A DNA stretch of 64,000 nucleotides from Hydnum rufescens UP504 (Eukaryota > Basidiomycota > Agaricomycetes > Cantharellales > Hydnaceae): NCBI GenBank assembly GCA_014904985.1, contig MU128938.1, positions 69,284-133,283 of the forward strand. The letters are read 5' to 3'. Positions 36,324 to 46,526 of this stretch are shown here, piece by piece. A program made the translations under genes and the position numbers. Within the stretch, counting starts at the first letter, position 1; each line of letters begins with the position of its first letter. Under the pieces are notes generated by a model. The model saw only the letters and a program-made list of their open reading frames with translations. It was not told the origin of the DNA and did not search any database.

Positions 36324-36336
36324 GGAACTACAAAAG
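36324..36336 (+). promoter_or_regulatory. conserved U1 upstream element, copy 2
   Basis: GGAACTACAAAAG lies at -38 to -26 relative to U1 copy 2, the same as in copies 1 and 3. GCGCACAGATA about 10 bp further upstream is also shared by all three. Confidence 0.5.
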
Positions 36337-36361
36337 GGAAAGCGAAACATTGCCTCAAATC

Positions 36362-36535
36362 ATACTTACCTTGACCCAAGGTTCTCCGTCATGTCCTGAG
36401 GGTCTTAGTGCTGGGAACGGGTCATTGCACAGCGACACATAGGCTTCATTCTTGTCTCGGTATTTGTATGCACCTACGGTGTATGCAGGGTCTCAATCTT
36501 TGCCTGCCTGATGTGGCCTTCTGGCCGTGTCGGGC
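36362..36535 (+). ncRNA. U1 spliceosomal snRNA, copy 2
   Basis: It begins ATACTTACC at 36362, followed by TTGACCC (core helix with GGGTCTCAA), an SL1 arm opened by GTTCTC and closed by GGGAAC, ATTGCAC in SL2, and SL3 ATGCACC-TACG-GGTGTAT. The Sm-like AATCTTTG follows, then the last stem GCCTGATGTGGCC-TTCT-GGCCGTGTCGGGC, in which every position pairs counting G-U. Copy 2 differs from copy 1 at only a handful of sites, including a change of a G-U to a C-G pair in the stems. Confidence 0.9.
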
Positions 36536-36560
36536 CAAATTCTTTTTGCCCTCGCCCGGC

Positions 36561-36570
36561 CTAACCCTAA
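36561..36570 (+). terminator. conserved CTAACCCTAA downstream of U1 copy 2
   Basis: It lies 26 nt past the RNA 3' end, matching the position in copy 1. Possible snRNA 3' box. Confidence 0.3.
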
Positions 36571-36796
36571 CCATAAAGAGGACTGGGATTGGCGAGTGGC
36601 TCCCTTGTCTATCTAATCCATGCTGCAATATGGGGTATGCATGTGTGAATGTTGCATGGGGTGCCATCAAGGAGCGATGTGGTGACGATGTCGAGCAGTC
36701 TCGGCGACATCAATTCCTGTATTCTCAAAGGTGCAAATGCTTGAAGATATATTTATGTGACACTCGCATGCTGTACAATACAATACAATGTCGATA

Positions 36797-38720
36797 TCAA
36801 GAATACTCCTTCTGAATGAACTTGGCAATGGTGTTGAGCTGAATATTCGACGTCCCTTCGTAAATAGCGCCCTGAAACAGAGTGTCAATCGCAGCGAATT
36901 CCATTCAACAGGGCATCCGAGCAAAATTGGAGACGAAAAACGATGCCGAGGGCGACGCCGGAAAAACTGAAAACTCACGATTTTCGAGTCGCGCCAATAT
37001 TTCTCGATCCCGCTCTCTCGAGTGAAGCCCACCCCACCAGCCCATTCGATCGCGGAGCCCGCAGCTTTCTGCGCCACGACCGAACTGTAATACTTCGCCA
37101 TAGCGGCTTCCTTCGTGAACGACCTGCCCTCTTCCTTTCTATTCAAGGGCAAAAAGAAAAAAGTTTTTTTTAAGAAAAAGATAGGCCAGAGACGAATGGA
37201 TCAGGGGGGGGAACGACAACAGACCTTCGAGCAGCATTATAGGTCAACAACTTCGCGGCCTCAATCTCGGTCGCGACCTCTGCGAACTGGAATCCCATGC
37301 CCTGGAATTCACCGATAGCCTTACCGAACTGTTTTCGCTGGAAGGCATACGCGACGGACTTGTCGAACGCACCCTGCGCAAGGCCGATCATCTGCGCTGC
37401 GATTCCGATGCGACCTGAGCATTATTAATGTAAAATGGAAATGCTTCAGCTTCAAGTTCAAGGCTCAAGTGCATCCAAAGAACAAAAAAAAAAAAGGCAT
37501 GGCACATGGCACAAACCCAGAAGAAGAGAGAGACGAGCGGTACCTTCGTTGAGAATTTCGATAGCCACTTTGTAGCCCTTTCCAATGGCCTCGGGTCCGC
37601 CCAAAACATTCTCGATGGGCACTTTCACATCGTCGAAATTGAGCGTACATGTGCTTGAGGCGCGAATTCCGAGCTTTTGCTCCTTCTTGGCTATCTGGAC
37701 GCCCATGTCTTTCTCCACGATAAAGCATGTGATGCCTTTGTACCCTTTTGAGGCGTCGACGGTGGCAAAGACGAGGAATATAGATGCTTCATACGAGTTT
37801 GTGATCCACCTGGATAGGAAAAACAAAGAGAAAGAATTATTCTACATGCGGGGCGAGAACACGAAGGAAAAGAGACGCACATCTTGGATCCGTTCAGGAC
37901 ATAGTGGTCCCCCTTCAGTTCCGCGCGAGTTTGGAGCGCAAACGCATCAGAGCCGGAGGCAGCTTCGCTCAAGCAAAATGACCCAAGCTAGACAACATCA
38001 AAGCTACTGGTTAAGCGGCAGTTATACCCACCCTCCCCTCTTCGAGGGCGAGATGCAACTCACACGGGAATCCGAGAGCTGAGGGAGGTACTGGTCCTTT
38101 TGCGCCTCGGTGGCATAGGTCCGGAAGACGGTATTGACGAGGGTATTGTGCACGTCGCATAAGACAGATACGGAGGGATCCACTTTCGCGAGTTCCTCGA
38201 TGGCGATGATAGCCGAGGTGAATGAGGATTCAGATCCTCCATGATCCGCGGAGGTCTCAATGCCCATGAGCTATGTCAATTGAACGCGAGCTCAGCGGAC
38301 ACCGAACCGAGTGGAAATAGAGAAACAAGCGCTTACGCCCTGCTCGAATAGAGCCTTTATGACTGCTGGATCCATGTTTTCGTTTTCGTCCATATCCCTA
38401 ACCCGCGGTCCAATGACATCGTTCGCGAACCGTCGAACTATTATTCGCACGGTCAATCGTCAATACATCAAGGCATAATTTTTGGGGCCATACCAGAATC
38501 CCGAAGTAGCTCCTCTTCATCCGTAAAAGTGTGCAACGAGTTCACACCTGCCGATGCCCGCAGGACACTGAGAACAGTCTATGTCACGTGAAGCAGTGGT
38601 GTGAGTGAGTGCGAGAGTGCATCGGGAATGGAGACAGAAGCTTGCAGACCTCTTGGGCACAGTAACGCGTGCAGGAAGTCGAGAGAGGCGGGCTCCCCGT
38701 ATTGCTAGGTGTCTATTCAT
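36797..38720 (-). CDS. short/branched-chain acyl-CoA dehydrogenase, mitochondrial
   Basis: This is an FAD-dependent enzyme that introduces the alpha-beta double bond into short or methyl-branched acyl-CoAs, feeding electrons to ETF. The N-terminus [18 protein letters not shown] is Arg-rich and amphipathic, fitting a mitochondrial presequence. Then [139 protein letters not shown] and [17 protein letters not shown]. The catalytic Glu sits in [20 protein letters not shown], and the end is KEYS (stop 36797-36799). The presequence exon probably splices from about 38667 to [14 protein letters not shown]. The joins I checked are in frame, with about eight introns, some rich in A or T runs. Confidence 0.88.
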
Positions 38721-39950
38721 GTTTGAGAGGCCAGCCCCGGCACCCGGCTTTCACCGAGTTTCCGGATGGGCCGGCGTCGCGGCAACTTACAGCCTTGCTT
38801 GTTGTACTGCACAATTGTGGCGCTGTTTTGACGGACCCGTCATTGTGTGATCTCTTGCCAGGCTCTTGCATGTTGCGTCCTGGCATGGTCTCGCGGGTTG
38901 ATACGACAGTTCGATAGCGAGATATAACGAGTCCTCAATAGAGGGTACGCCAAGGCGTTTTGGGGTACTAGGATGATCGATGCGGAAGACATGAACCTCG
39001 CCGCCCAGCAGTCCAACGAGCTCCTCTGTGGGGAAGTTGGCAGGCTGACCTCCTCTGAGTCTTCTCCCACCAGCAATCGCTACTATTCGTACGTGTATTA
39101 TACCGAACGTTTCTTCATTACTAATTGATATGTTTAAATACGTTAGAGAGGCGCGTCTTTTGAAAGTCGCGGTGGCTCATGCATGATCGCATTCATGGCG
39201 ATGCAGGAGCCGAGGCTGCTTCAAGTTCTTTCTAATCCTCATCTGCTCCCAGCGGGGCAGCGAGATGATTCCTTCGCAGGAACGATTGCTGTGAGGATTG
39301 CGACAGGTCGCAACTCATGCTCTTTCGAAAGTGACCTCCTCCGCGATCTGGACACATGACCTACAAGGACGGCTCTCTCAGCAGAGACTGTACATGCAGC
39401 TGGTGGGACTACTGACTTTGGAAAATCGGTCATCTTCGGGAGACTACAGTAGAGTAGTTCCGAGCAGGACTTTTCGAGCTACGGCCGGGGGTCTCGTCAC
39501 GACGTGTCTGAATACAGTCTAGCCATCAGGTGTCAGATTGAGAGGCAGCATGTATGTATATGAGTAAATACATTTATTATGCATAGCAGGCAACAGTCGC
39601 AGTTGGGGCAAGGAAGGCCTCTCGGAGGCCCATTGTCAAAGCGCTCGGCGCTAACTGGATGTCGCAGCACACACACACACACCCATGCTTTCTTTTCGAC
39701 ACTCGGTTCCTAGTTGTTATTTCTGTTGTAAATGTTGTATTCCATACAATGGGCAGTAGAGACCACAGCTTCCTCTACAGCCACGGCTCATCTTCCACTG
39801 CAAGAAACCTCCCTCAACCTCAACCCTCAATTTCCACAAAGAAAAAAGAAAGAACCCGTGCACCAAGAATAATCAATCCAAGCACTCAAGATATTAGATT
39901 AGATCGAGGGGAAACAGGTTCCAACTCGCATGATTTGGCGCCTTGAAGGT
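38721..39950. other. 1.2-kb gap; weak small coding candidate and CA microsatellite
   Basis: A plus-strand reading from 38973 (MIDAEDMNLAAQQSNELLCG, then SSESSPTSNRYYS) has codon use like a real exon and is followed by a possible intron donor near 39089, but I could not extend it convincingly. A (CA)n run lies at about 39667-39683. No family is recognised. Confidence 0.3.
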
Positions 39951-39960
39951 TTAGGGTTAG
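39951..39960 (-). terminator. conserved CTAACCCTAA downstream of U1 copy 3
   Basis: It is kept although the surrounding 3' flank is otherwise unlike copies 1 and 2. Distance from the RNA 3' end is 36 nt. Confidence 0.3.
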
Positions 39961-39995
39961 ACAAAGAAGAGAAAAAAAACAAATAAAAAATGTTG

Positions 39996-40172
39996 GCCCA
40001 GCACGGCCAGAAGGCCATACCAGGCAGGCAAAGATTGAGACCCTGCATACACCCATAGGCGCATACAAATGCCGAGACCAGAATGAAGCGTGTGTGTGTC
40101 GCTGTGCAATGATCCGTTCCCGGCACCAAGGCCCTCAGGACGTGATGGAGGACCTTGGGTCAAGGTAAGTAT
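39996..40172 (-). ncRNA. U1 spliceosomal snRNA, copy 3 (diverged)
   Basis: This has the same architecture as copies 1 and 2: ATACTTACC start, TTGACCC/GGGTCTCAA helix, ATTGCAC loop, Sm-like AATCTTTG. It is more diverged, with a longer CACACAC tract after SL2. The last stem is GCCTGGTATGGCC-TTCT-GGCCGTGCTGGGC and keeps pairing at every position despite changes on both strands. That compensatory pattern argues for selection on the structure. The 3' flank is AT-rich and differs from copies 1 and 2. Confidence 0.85.
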
Positions 40173-40197
40173 GATTTGAGGAGATCTTTCGCTTTCG

Positions 40198-40245
40198 CTT
40201 TTGTAGTTCCTTGGGATAATATCTGTGCGCGCGCACGCGCGCGCG
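40198..40245 (-). promoter_or_regulatory. U1 copy 3 upstream element and alternating GC tract
   Basis: GGAACTACAAAAG (40198-40210) keeps the same distance from the RNA start as in the other copies. Upstream of it, 40224-40245 is a strictly alternating purine-pyrimidine run (TGTGCGCGCGCACGCGCGCG), a sequence prone to Z-DNA. The other two copies have only a short GCGCGCACAGATA there. Confidence 0.5.
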
Positions 40246-40983
40246 GGGTGTGTTGTTGCGTTTTTTTTTTGTTTGTGTTCAGTTAGGTTTGTGGTTGCGA
40301 TTGTCCTGCGCGGTTATATAAATGCTGTGTTGGTGGGATGAATGGGATCATTTTGGCTCTCTACAAGGCGATACTGGTGTTGTATTCAAACTCGTGTCCG
40401 TGGAGGGGGTATAATCCAGCAGGGGAACATACACTACCGTAAATACATGAGGACAATGGGGAATAAAGGCCGGGGTGTCTAAGAGAGTCAAACCGGTCAG
40501 GTGGCATCCGAATCGACTCGTTGCCTTCAAGAACTGGCTCTGTAATTAGTGTTGAGTGCCGTGCCGGGGGAAATAGGTCATTTCTGGTTCAACTTCAATC
40601 GAGGGATAAACAAGATCGGCAGTGCCACGTGACTCCCCGGGGAGGAGCTCATCTCGCTAAGTACCTACAGCATGGTGTCCATATCAACCGGAGCTCACAG
40701 AGGGTTACCCGACTCGATCATCCAGAATGCAATCTCCTAATTTGGTCCATGTGGGGATATTGTGCGGAATGGCGACAGATATAGGTATATCCCAGCATTC
40801 ATCGTTGTGTCTTCAAATTGCGCCATACACGGATGTGACAGAATGCAGCACTGTCCCCAGTCTTTCAGGACAAGAATTGCGATATAGAGGCTACAAACGG
40901 GAGTGCAAGGCACTGCGCAATTTATGCGCGTAGGGTATGGTTACAGTTCTGTATCATATTCTAGAGGGGAGGGGGTCGCTCGC
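40246..40983. other. gap between U1 copy 3 and glutaredoxin
   Basis: No supported gene was found. A poly-T run lies near 40261. Open readings at about 40520-40930 lack recognisable features. Confidence 0.35.
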
Positions 40984-41752
40984 TTACGCAGAAGGCTGAG
41001 GAGCGAGAATACCCTTCAAGCGACCGCTGCGGCCCAACGCGTGGAGGTCATCACTGCCTGTAAGCGAGGGATATGACGTATGATTAGTCATTGATACGCG
41101 GGACAGTGGCTGGGGCTCGTACCTCCGATATGCTGAGAGCCTGGAAACATATATAGACGAATGAGTATAGGCCGACGGATGAAGGGTGAGGGCAGGAGAG
41201 ACTGGGCGTACGTATGAAGATATTGGGGACGGTGCGCTGCTGAGTTTTGTCGAGGAGGTAGGCATGAATATTGTCACCCTCGGGTATCTGGTCGAGTCTG
41301 GCAAAGCAGGGACAAAGTGTGAAATCCAGGAGGGTTGACCATGATAGCAGATGGAAACATACTCGAATACTTTCACAGTCTTACCGTCAGAGATGACCTT
41401 GCCGTCGATCTCGTGCGTGTTGATGAATGCCTTGGCTTTCTTGGAGAATGAGCACCAGGACCTGGAGAAGACGACAATGTCGTTCTCGGCTATCGCGTTC
41501 TATTACATAGTGGAATCAATGTGAGATTCAGAGCGCAGAGAAGCTGGGTTGATCTCAAGTGAGACGCACCTCAACGATCTCCTTGCCAGCCATGGATCGT
41601 ATCTGGGATTGGGTGGGTCCGGAGGATGGGGAGGGTTCGGACGAAAAGAATAGTTTAGAGAAGAAAGACGTGGTGGGCAGGGGCAGGAGGTGCGGGGGAG
41701 AGGGCTTTATAAGAGTTCTCGCAGAAACCCGGAGCAATCCAAGGTGTGACAT
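40984..41752 (-). CDS. glutaredoxin with CSFS active site, probably mitochondrial
   Basis: This is a thioredoxin-fold glutathione-dependent oxidoreductase. The first exon (41570-41752) encodes MSHLGLLRVSARTLIKP and a Ser/Pro-rich leader with Arg residues, suggesting organelle import, then MAGKEIVE; an internal start at MAGKE would give a cytosolic form. Exon 2 carries NAIAENDIVVFSRSWCSFSKKAKAFI, where class I enzymes usually have CPYC. Later exons give LDQIPEGDNIHAYLLDK, the cis-Pro glutathione site QQRTVPNIFI, then HIGGSDDLHALGRSGRLKGI and the end APQPSA. All joins are in frame. CSFS lacks the second cysteine, so it should act by a monothiol mechanism; CxxS glutaredoxins are known from plants (WCSYS type) and from CGFS proteins. 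Confidence 0.85.
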
Positions 41753-42064
41753 GATGTAATCACGCGCCTTTGCTTCCGGTCCCGCGAAACCAGTATATTG
41801 TTATATTGCACACGCGTCATCTAACCGCGCTTCGGGTTCTCTATTGAACACAGCGGGAGACGGTGTCATGCGGTAAGCCTAAGACGGCGATATCCCAGCC
41901 AACAATAATATTTGCTTCATTAAAAACAGTGTGGCCACATCCGACCCAAAGGGAAGAAGGAGAGACATGTACATATGGTAATGGATAGCATAAGTCATCA
42001 AGCATAGTGTGGCTACTGCGGTACGACATAGACTGAGCGATACTCCGGGTTCGTCCCCCTCTTA
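41753..42064. other. gap between glutaredoxin and the small unknown gene
   Basis: Nothing recognised. It should contain the glutaredoxin promoter. Confidence 0.35.
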
Positions 42065-42552
42065 CTAGGAGGAAGGAGAATATGGACCTCTATAGCTGCT
42101 GTAGTCGAATGTCGATGGGGGCACGGATTGATTGCCACCGTCATTCTGCCTGCGGCGGCGACGTACCCAACGCAGGGGTATCCGAACGCAATTCCACTCG
42201 AGCTCGTCCTTGTAATTTATTCGCGGCGCGTGGAATGTAGTGCGGAGCCACTCGTAAGACGAACGGGCAGCATCCTTGGCGCGTTGGCGGATATTCATAT
42301 TCAAGTCGATGTCGAGGGAAAAACGGGACCGCGGTGGGGAGAGGTCGAGGAACGATTCGTATGGACCAGGTTCGCAGGTTCGCCTCGAGCGCGTGGGCGC
42401 GAGGGGGAAGTAGGGAGAGAGAAGGTGACTTGTTGTTGTTGTGGGCGTGGAGATTCGTCTGGGTAATGCGGGGGCTGGAGATGGACGACGAATGCACTAT
42501 AGTCGTCGTTCGGGGCGGGATCGACTAGTTCATGGAGTTTTGGTGCATCCAT
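42065..42552 (-). CDS. small basic protein of unknown function
   Basis: Not recognised. It starts MDAPKLHELVDPAPNDDY and continues FVVHLQPPHYPDESPRP with a Gln run. After a frame change near 42410-42440 it reads CEPGPYESFLDLSPPRSRFS, LDIDLNMNIRQRAKDAARSS, YEWLRTTFHAPRINYKDELE and a basic tail WVRRRRRQNDGG, ending FDYSSYRGPYSPSS. The frame change needs a short intron or a one-base indel. The second half (about 80 residues) looks like genuine coding sequence because it avoids stops and has a clear composition. No family or domain is assigned. Confidence 0.5.
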
Positions 42553-43378
42553 TTTCGTGGAGATTCGGGGGAATGAGGTTGGGCAGTGTCCCGCAAGATG
42601 GCTTGGGGGGATTCGGAGGGGGTCATGGTCGAATTATTTTATTCAGAGGTACGAGCTGGGACCACTCGTGGCAGGCCACCAAGCAAAATTGGAGAAGACA
42701 CAATGAAGGACAATGCACTATTGCCCTCAAAGAGTATGGTAGGATGGTGTGGCTTGCTCCGATATACGATGATACCTCCATCCCGGTTTTTGACTTCATC
42801 CCTAGACCTTAAAAAAGATCAGGGTACACGAGATGGAATGGCTCCTGGCGATGCACGAGTCGCACGAAATATCCTGTGGTGTAACACGATGCGTTCACTA
42901 TTTCCGAAGCGTAATGTGGAAAAACAGAGAGAAAAGGGACTTACCTTCAGAGCACTTTGGTGGGAGCTGGCAAGTTTGGGGCGAGGCTTCCCGGTCCACC
43001 ATCCATTACGCAGACGCAGCAAAGCGCGCATTGAATTATCTGCGTGTGGCACAGATGAAACAATTATGTGCTATGACCCAGAGAGACCAGTATAAGACAG
43101 CACACACAAAGAAACAGAGACAACAGGACAGAGGCGGAAATCCCCAGCTATATATGGCAGCTATGGCCTTAATTAACTTAGGAGCCAGAAGCACGTGATT
43201 TTGTTTGTTTTGAAGACACACTCGGTCGTTCGGAGTTTGGTGTCTTGCATCCGAAGAGTGAAGAAAGGTATAAAGACCAGAGGTTGAGGCAGTCGCAACT
43301 TGTCCTAAACTTCCACCATCTCGGCTTGCAAGCACTTCAGCGAACCTCAACTCCTACTCTTCTCCCTCTCAAGCAACA
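42553..43378. promoter_or_regulatory. gap upstream of histone H4
   Basis: No gene was seen. The proximal part (about 43190-43378) should contain the H4 promoter and 5' leader, which is pyrimidine-rich just before the ATG. No divergent H3 gene is present here. Confidence 0.35.
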
Positions 43379-43934
43379 ATGTCTGGACGTGGTAAAGGTG
43401 AATCGCAGCGCATCGTGTGTCTCAAGGAATCGCATTTACTGACGTCCGCGATAGGTGGCAAGGGTCTCGGAAAGTAAGGAGGAGCTTGTGTTGTACCTCG
43501 AGGCCGTCGCCTGTTACGCGTACTCATCGCCTGATGTGGTTTCTAGGGGTGGTGCTAAGCGTCATCGCAAGATTCTTCGCGACAATATCCAGGGTATCAC
43601 CAAGCCTGCTATCCGCCGTCTGGCGCGTCGTGGTGGTGTCAAGCGTATCTCTGGTCTTATCTATGAGGAGACTCGTGGTGTTTTGAAGATTTTCCTTGAG
43701 AGTATGTGTTGGTGAATTTGGTCTCCTGGATCGGTGCTCACTAGGTCTCCAGATGTCATCCGGGACTCTGTCACATACACTGAACACGCAAAGAGAAAGG
43801 TACGGGGAGATAACTAGGATGACTGGCCCACGGATGCTAACGAGTTATTGGGGTGGGATTAGACTGTCACCGCACTCGATGTCGTCTATGCTTTAAAGCG
43901 CTCTGGCAAGACCTTGTACGGTTTCGGTGCATAA
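43379..43934 (+). CDS. histone H4
   Basis: This is the core nucleosome histone. Five exons, 43379-43397, 43455-43473, 43547-43701, 43753-43799 and 43863-43934, splice into a standard 103-codon H4. It starts [20 protein letters not shown] and contains [55 protein letters not shown] and [20 protein letters not shown]. All donors are GT and acceptors AG, and no substitution breaks a known key residue. The second exon is only 19 nt. The gene serves as an internal control: this part of the assembly is accurate to the base. Confidence 0.97.
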
Positions 43935-45126
43935 ACGTGTTTGCGCGGTACGCTTGTTCTAAAGTGGATCGTCTTCATTGGCTCAGTCGTCGTCGCAGGT
44001 CTTTGTTTCTTATTTCTCGTCGATCTGTTCACCCCTTGTATTCTGTGTCGTACTATGGGCTTCGTATGATGTTTTTTAATTGCCATAAATCCATGGGCTC
44101 TTATGCCATGCTCTTCGGGTCGCCAAGTACATCCAGCTGGTGTTGAGTCATGTTCAGTTTTGAGCGTGGAAGCAAAATGACGCCGCGAACAGCGCTTCTT
44201 GCCGGCATCACTACTTGGACTCACAGATTGGATCTCAGTGCGAGCTGCCTCCGCTGGCGTTGAGTCTGGCACTTGGGTGGGGAGCAGTAGCGGCAACCTC
44301 CGGTGAGAGCTCGAGGTGACTTGCTCATGAACCGCTTCGAATCGAACCTGGACGTCATCGTGAGATCACTCGGGAAGGTCGGGTGGTCGGTCTGGGCGTG
44401 GGCGCTGGATGGCCCCGGAATCAAATTTGGCGTTGAGTCGGCCCTGGAGGACACTTTAGCACTGCCATGAAGGGGAATTATTCGAGGCGCCCAGTTTGCC
44501 GGTACTGTAAATGATTGCAAGGCTTGGACTGATTGTGCGCCGGTACGGGCACACGTAGCCTGGGAATATTCCTCAGGGAAAGTCACCGGTGTCTTTGGGA
44601 GCGCCTCCATTGGGGCCCTCAATGGCCCCTCATTGACCCTTATTGGGCCCCCGTTGACCCTTTTTGGGTCCCCGCTGGCCCCCGGTGGGCTCTCAGTAAT
44701 GAACGGCTTCTTGATTAGGTTAGGGGCGGTGCCACTGGGACCTCCCCAGCCCGCTCTTGGCTGCTTTCCCTGCTCTTTCTTGGTCTCTTGGCTCGACCTC
44801 TTTTGCCTGTCCCTTGCGATCCATCGTCCACGATCGCCTCCGCAGCGATGGCCAAGGGGGAGGACTGTTCCTTTCCAAAGTGCTCTCCCTTCCCAGAGTG
44901 CTTCCCTCGCGGGTGCTGTCCCTTGTGGAGGATTCTGTCCCTTACTGGGGTGCATGCTTCTCATTGAAAAGTGTGATTTTTAATGTGTGATTTTACTTCA
45001 AGCGCCCCTTGTTTCTCACCGCAGGATAAGAACTCTGCTCTTATAGCCACGTATATGGTTTCTCGCTCTCGGCCCTGGGCATTCAACGTGAGCTCGCTCG
45101 AATTTACCCCTACATACAACTCCACC
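43935..45126 (-). other. 1.2-kb region with a weak minus-strand coding candidate
   Basis: A 247-codon minus-strand reading (44221-44964) starts MRSMHPSKGQNPPQGTAP and contains imperfect repeats such as RVNGGPIRVNEGPLR. It matches no family I know. At the DNA level 44600-44700 is an imperfect tandem array of about 20-bp units built on TTGACCCTTTTTGGG and CCCGTTGACCC, which could keep the frame open by chance. Expression is undecided. Confidence 0.25.
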
Positions 45127-46526
45127 ATGGTCGCGTCTGTTTCCACCAAAATAATCGCTCTCCATGCCGAGTGCATACTATACGGTGCGAACACCACTTC
45201 TCTTTCTGCGTCAACCCGACCTGGTGACCAAGCCAAGCAATGAACAAAATATTAATCATCTAGGTGTTCACCTCGTCTTATTCACCATTTGCTTCTCCGT
45301 CGTCGTCTGCCGCCGAAAATTCCACATAATACTCTCCTTGGCCTCAGTCTCTTCCTTCCTTCTCTCCTCGATCTACGTCTTGCTCGATATACACCAGTTT
45401 ACACTCCATTTCCACGCCCAACAGGACCCGAACGTTGGTGTCTATACCCCCAGTGGCCTCATAGACGCCCCTACGTATACCCTACGAATCGTATTCGTCA
45501 TATGCGTACGTCCACCTTCCTCCCAGCGTCCTTGCCAACTTCTCCCTATCGATAAGCATCCCACGCATAGACCTTGATACCAGACGCAGTCCTTGTAAGC
45601 TTGCACTTTTCCCTCTGCATGCGGCATGCGGCCTGGACCCTCCGACCAGCAGCGTCCTCATATTTTCCAACTCAATTTGCCTATCTAGATATGGCGCTGC
45701 TTCGCCCTATGGGACCAAAGGTTCCTCGTTTGCGCCCCTCCACTCGTCCTACTTCTCACGGGCTCCAGTAAGTCCCTATCCCGCTCCTCTCTCGTCCTTC
45801 GCTCTCCCAATCTTGCTTGTCTCTCTATGTTCTCTGTGAACAGTCGCGGGATTCGCGAGCGTGTTCGGTCGGAATAGTGCCGTCCTCCATTGTTGGGTGA
45901 TTCTACCTACGTTCTCCAATCGATCCCGTTCCTCTTCGAACTGACTGGTTTCTTTCCTCCTTTGTCTATCCACGTCTCTCCCTCACTCCCTCGTGCATTG
46001 CATACATGATGCGACCTCCCCCAGTATGTCACATTCATGTCTACAACGATCGCAAGCAACATCCTCTCCACCACCCTCATCTCCGCGCGCATCTGGAAGC
46101 GCAAAGAAGACATCGAGTACGCCTTCGGCCCCTGCGCGGGCCACACAAAGTACTACCGCCGCGCGTGCTGGCTCACCCTCGATACCGGCGCGCTCTACAC
46201 CCTCCTCCTTGTGCTCTGGCTCTTGTTCGAGGTGCTCGGGTCCGGTGCGGAGGTGGTCCTCGTCCGGATGATCGTGCAGATGAGTGTGAGTGTTCCAGTC
46301 AGTGGTCCAGGAGCCTAGGGGTCATCTCGTTCGCTTGCTCGTGGCGTGCTTCTTGACCTCTCCCGCTCCCTCCCTCCTGCCCTCTGTCCGTGTGTGGTTG
46401 AACCCCCCAGTGTTCATCAATCCGGACTGAATTCCTTTCTTTCTTTTTTCGTAGGGCATCTTACCGACGAGTGTGATCGTGTATACGGCTCTCAGTTCTT
46501 CGCGCCAACCGGGGGAAATCAGGTGA
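45127..46526 (+). CDS. multi-pass membrane protein of the seven-helix basidiomycete type
   Basis: This is a membrane protein of a large family of uncharacterised, GPCR-like seven-helix proteins common in mushroom-forming fungi. Exon 1 (45127-45184) is MVASVSTKIIALHAECILYG. Exon 2 (45264-45505) has VHLVLFTICFSVVVC and SLASVSSFLLSSIYVLLDIH. A 24-nt exon (45571-45594) gives TLIPDAVL. Exon 4 (45689-45767) gives IWRCFALWDQRFLVC then PPLVLLLTGS. Exon 5 (from 45844) gives AGFASVFGRNSAVLHCW. Then YVTFMSTTIASNILSTTLIS, ARIWKRKEDIEY, a helix at GALYTLLLVLWLLFEVL, and a last exon GILPTSVIVYTALSSS ending near 46526. The join after HCW is approximate. Ligand and function are unknown. Confidence 0.65.

Noticed and set aside
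34539..36580. U1 copies 1 and 2 as terminal inverted repeats of a 2-kb transposon
   Set aside because: The repeats have full U1 secondary structure, and a third copy lies elsewhere with a different flank. Inverted snRNA genes explain the pattern without a transposon.
44330..44360. tRNA-like T-arm word GAATCGAACC
   Set aside because: No acceptor, D or anticodon arms can be formed around it.
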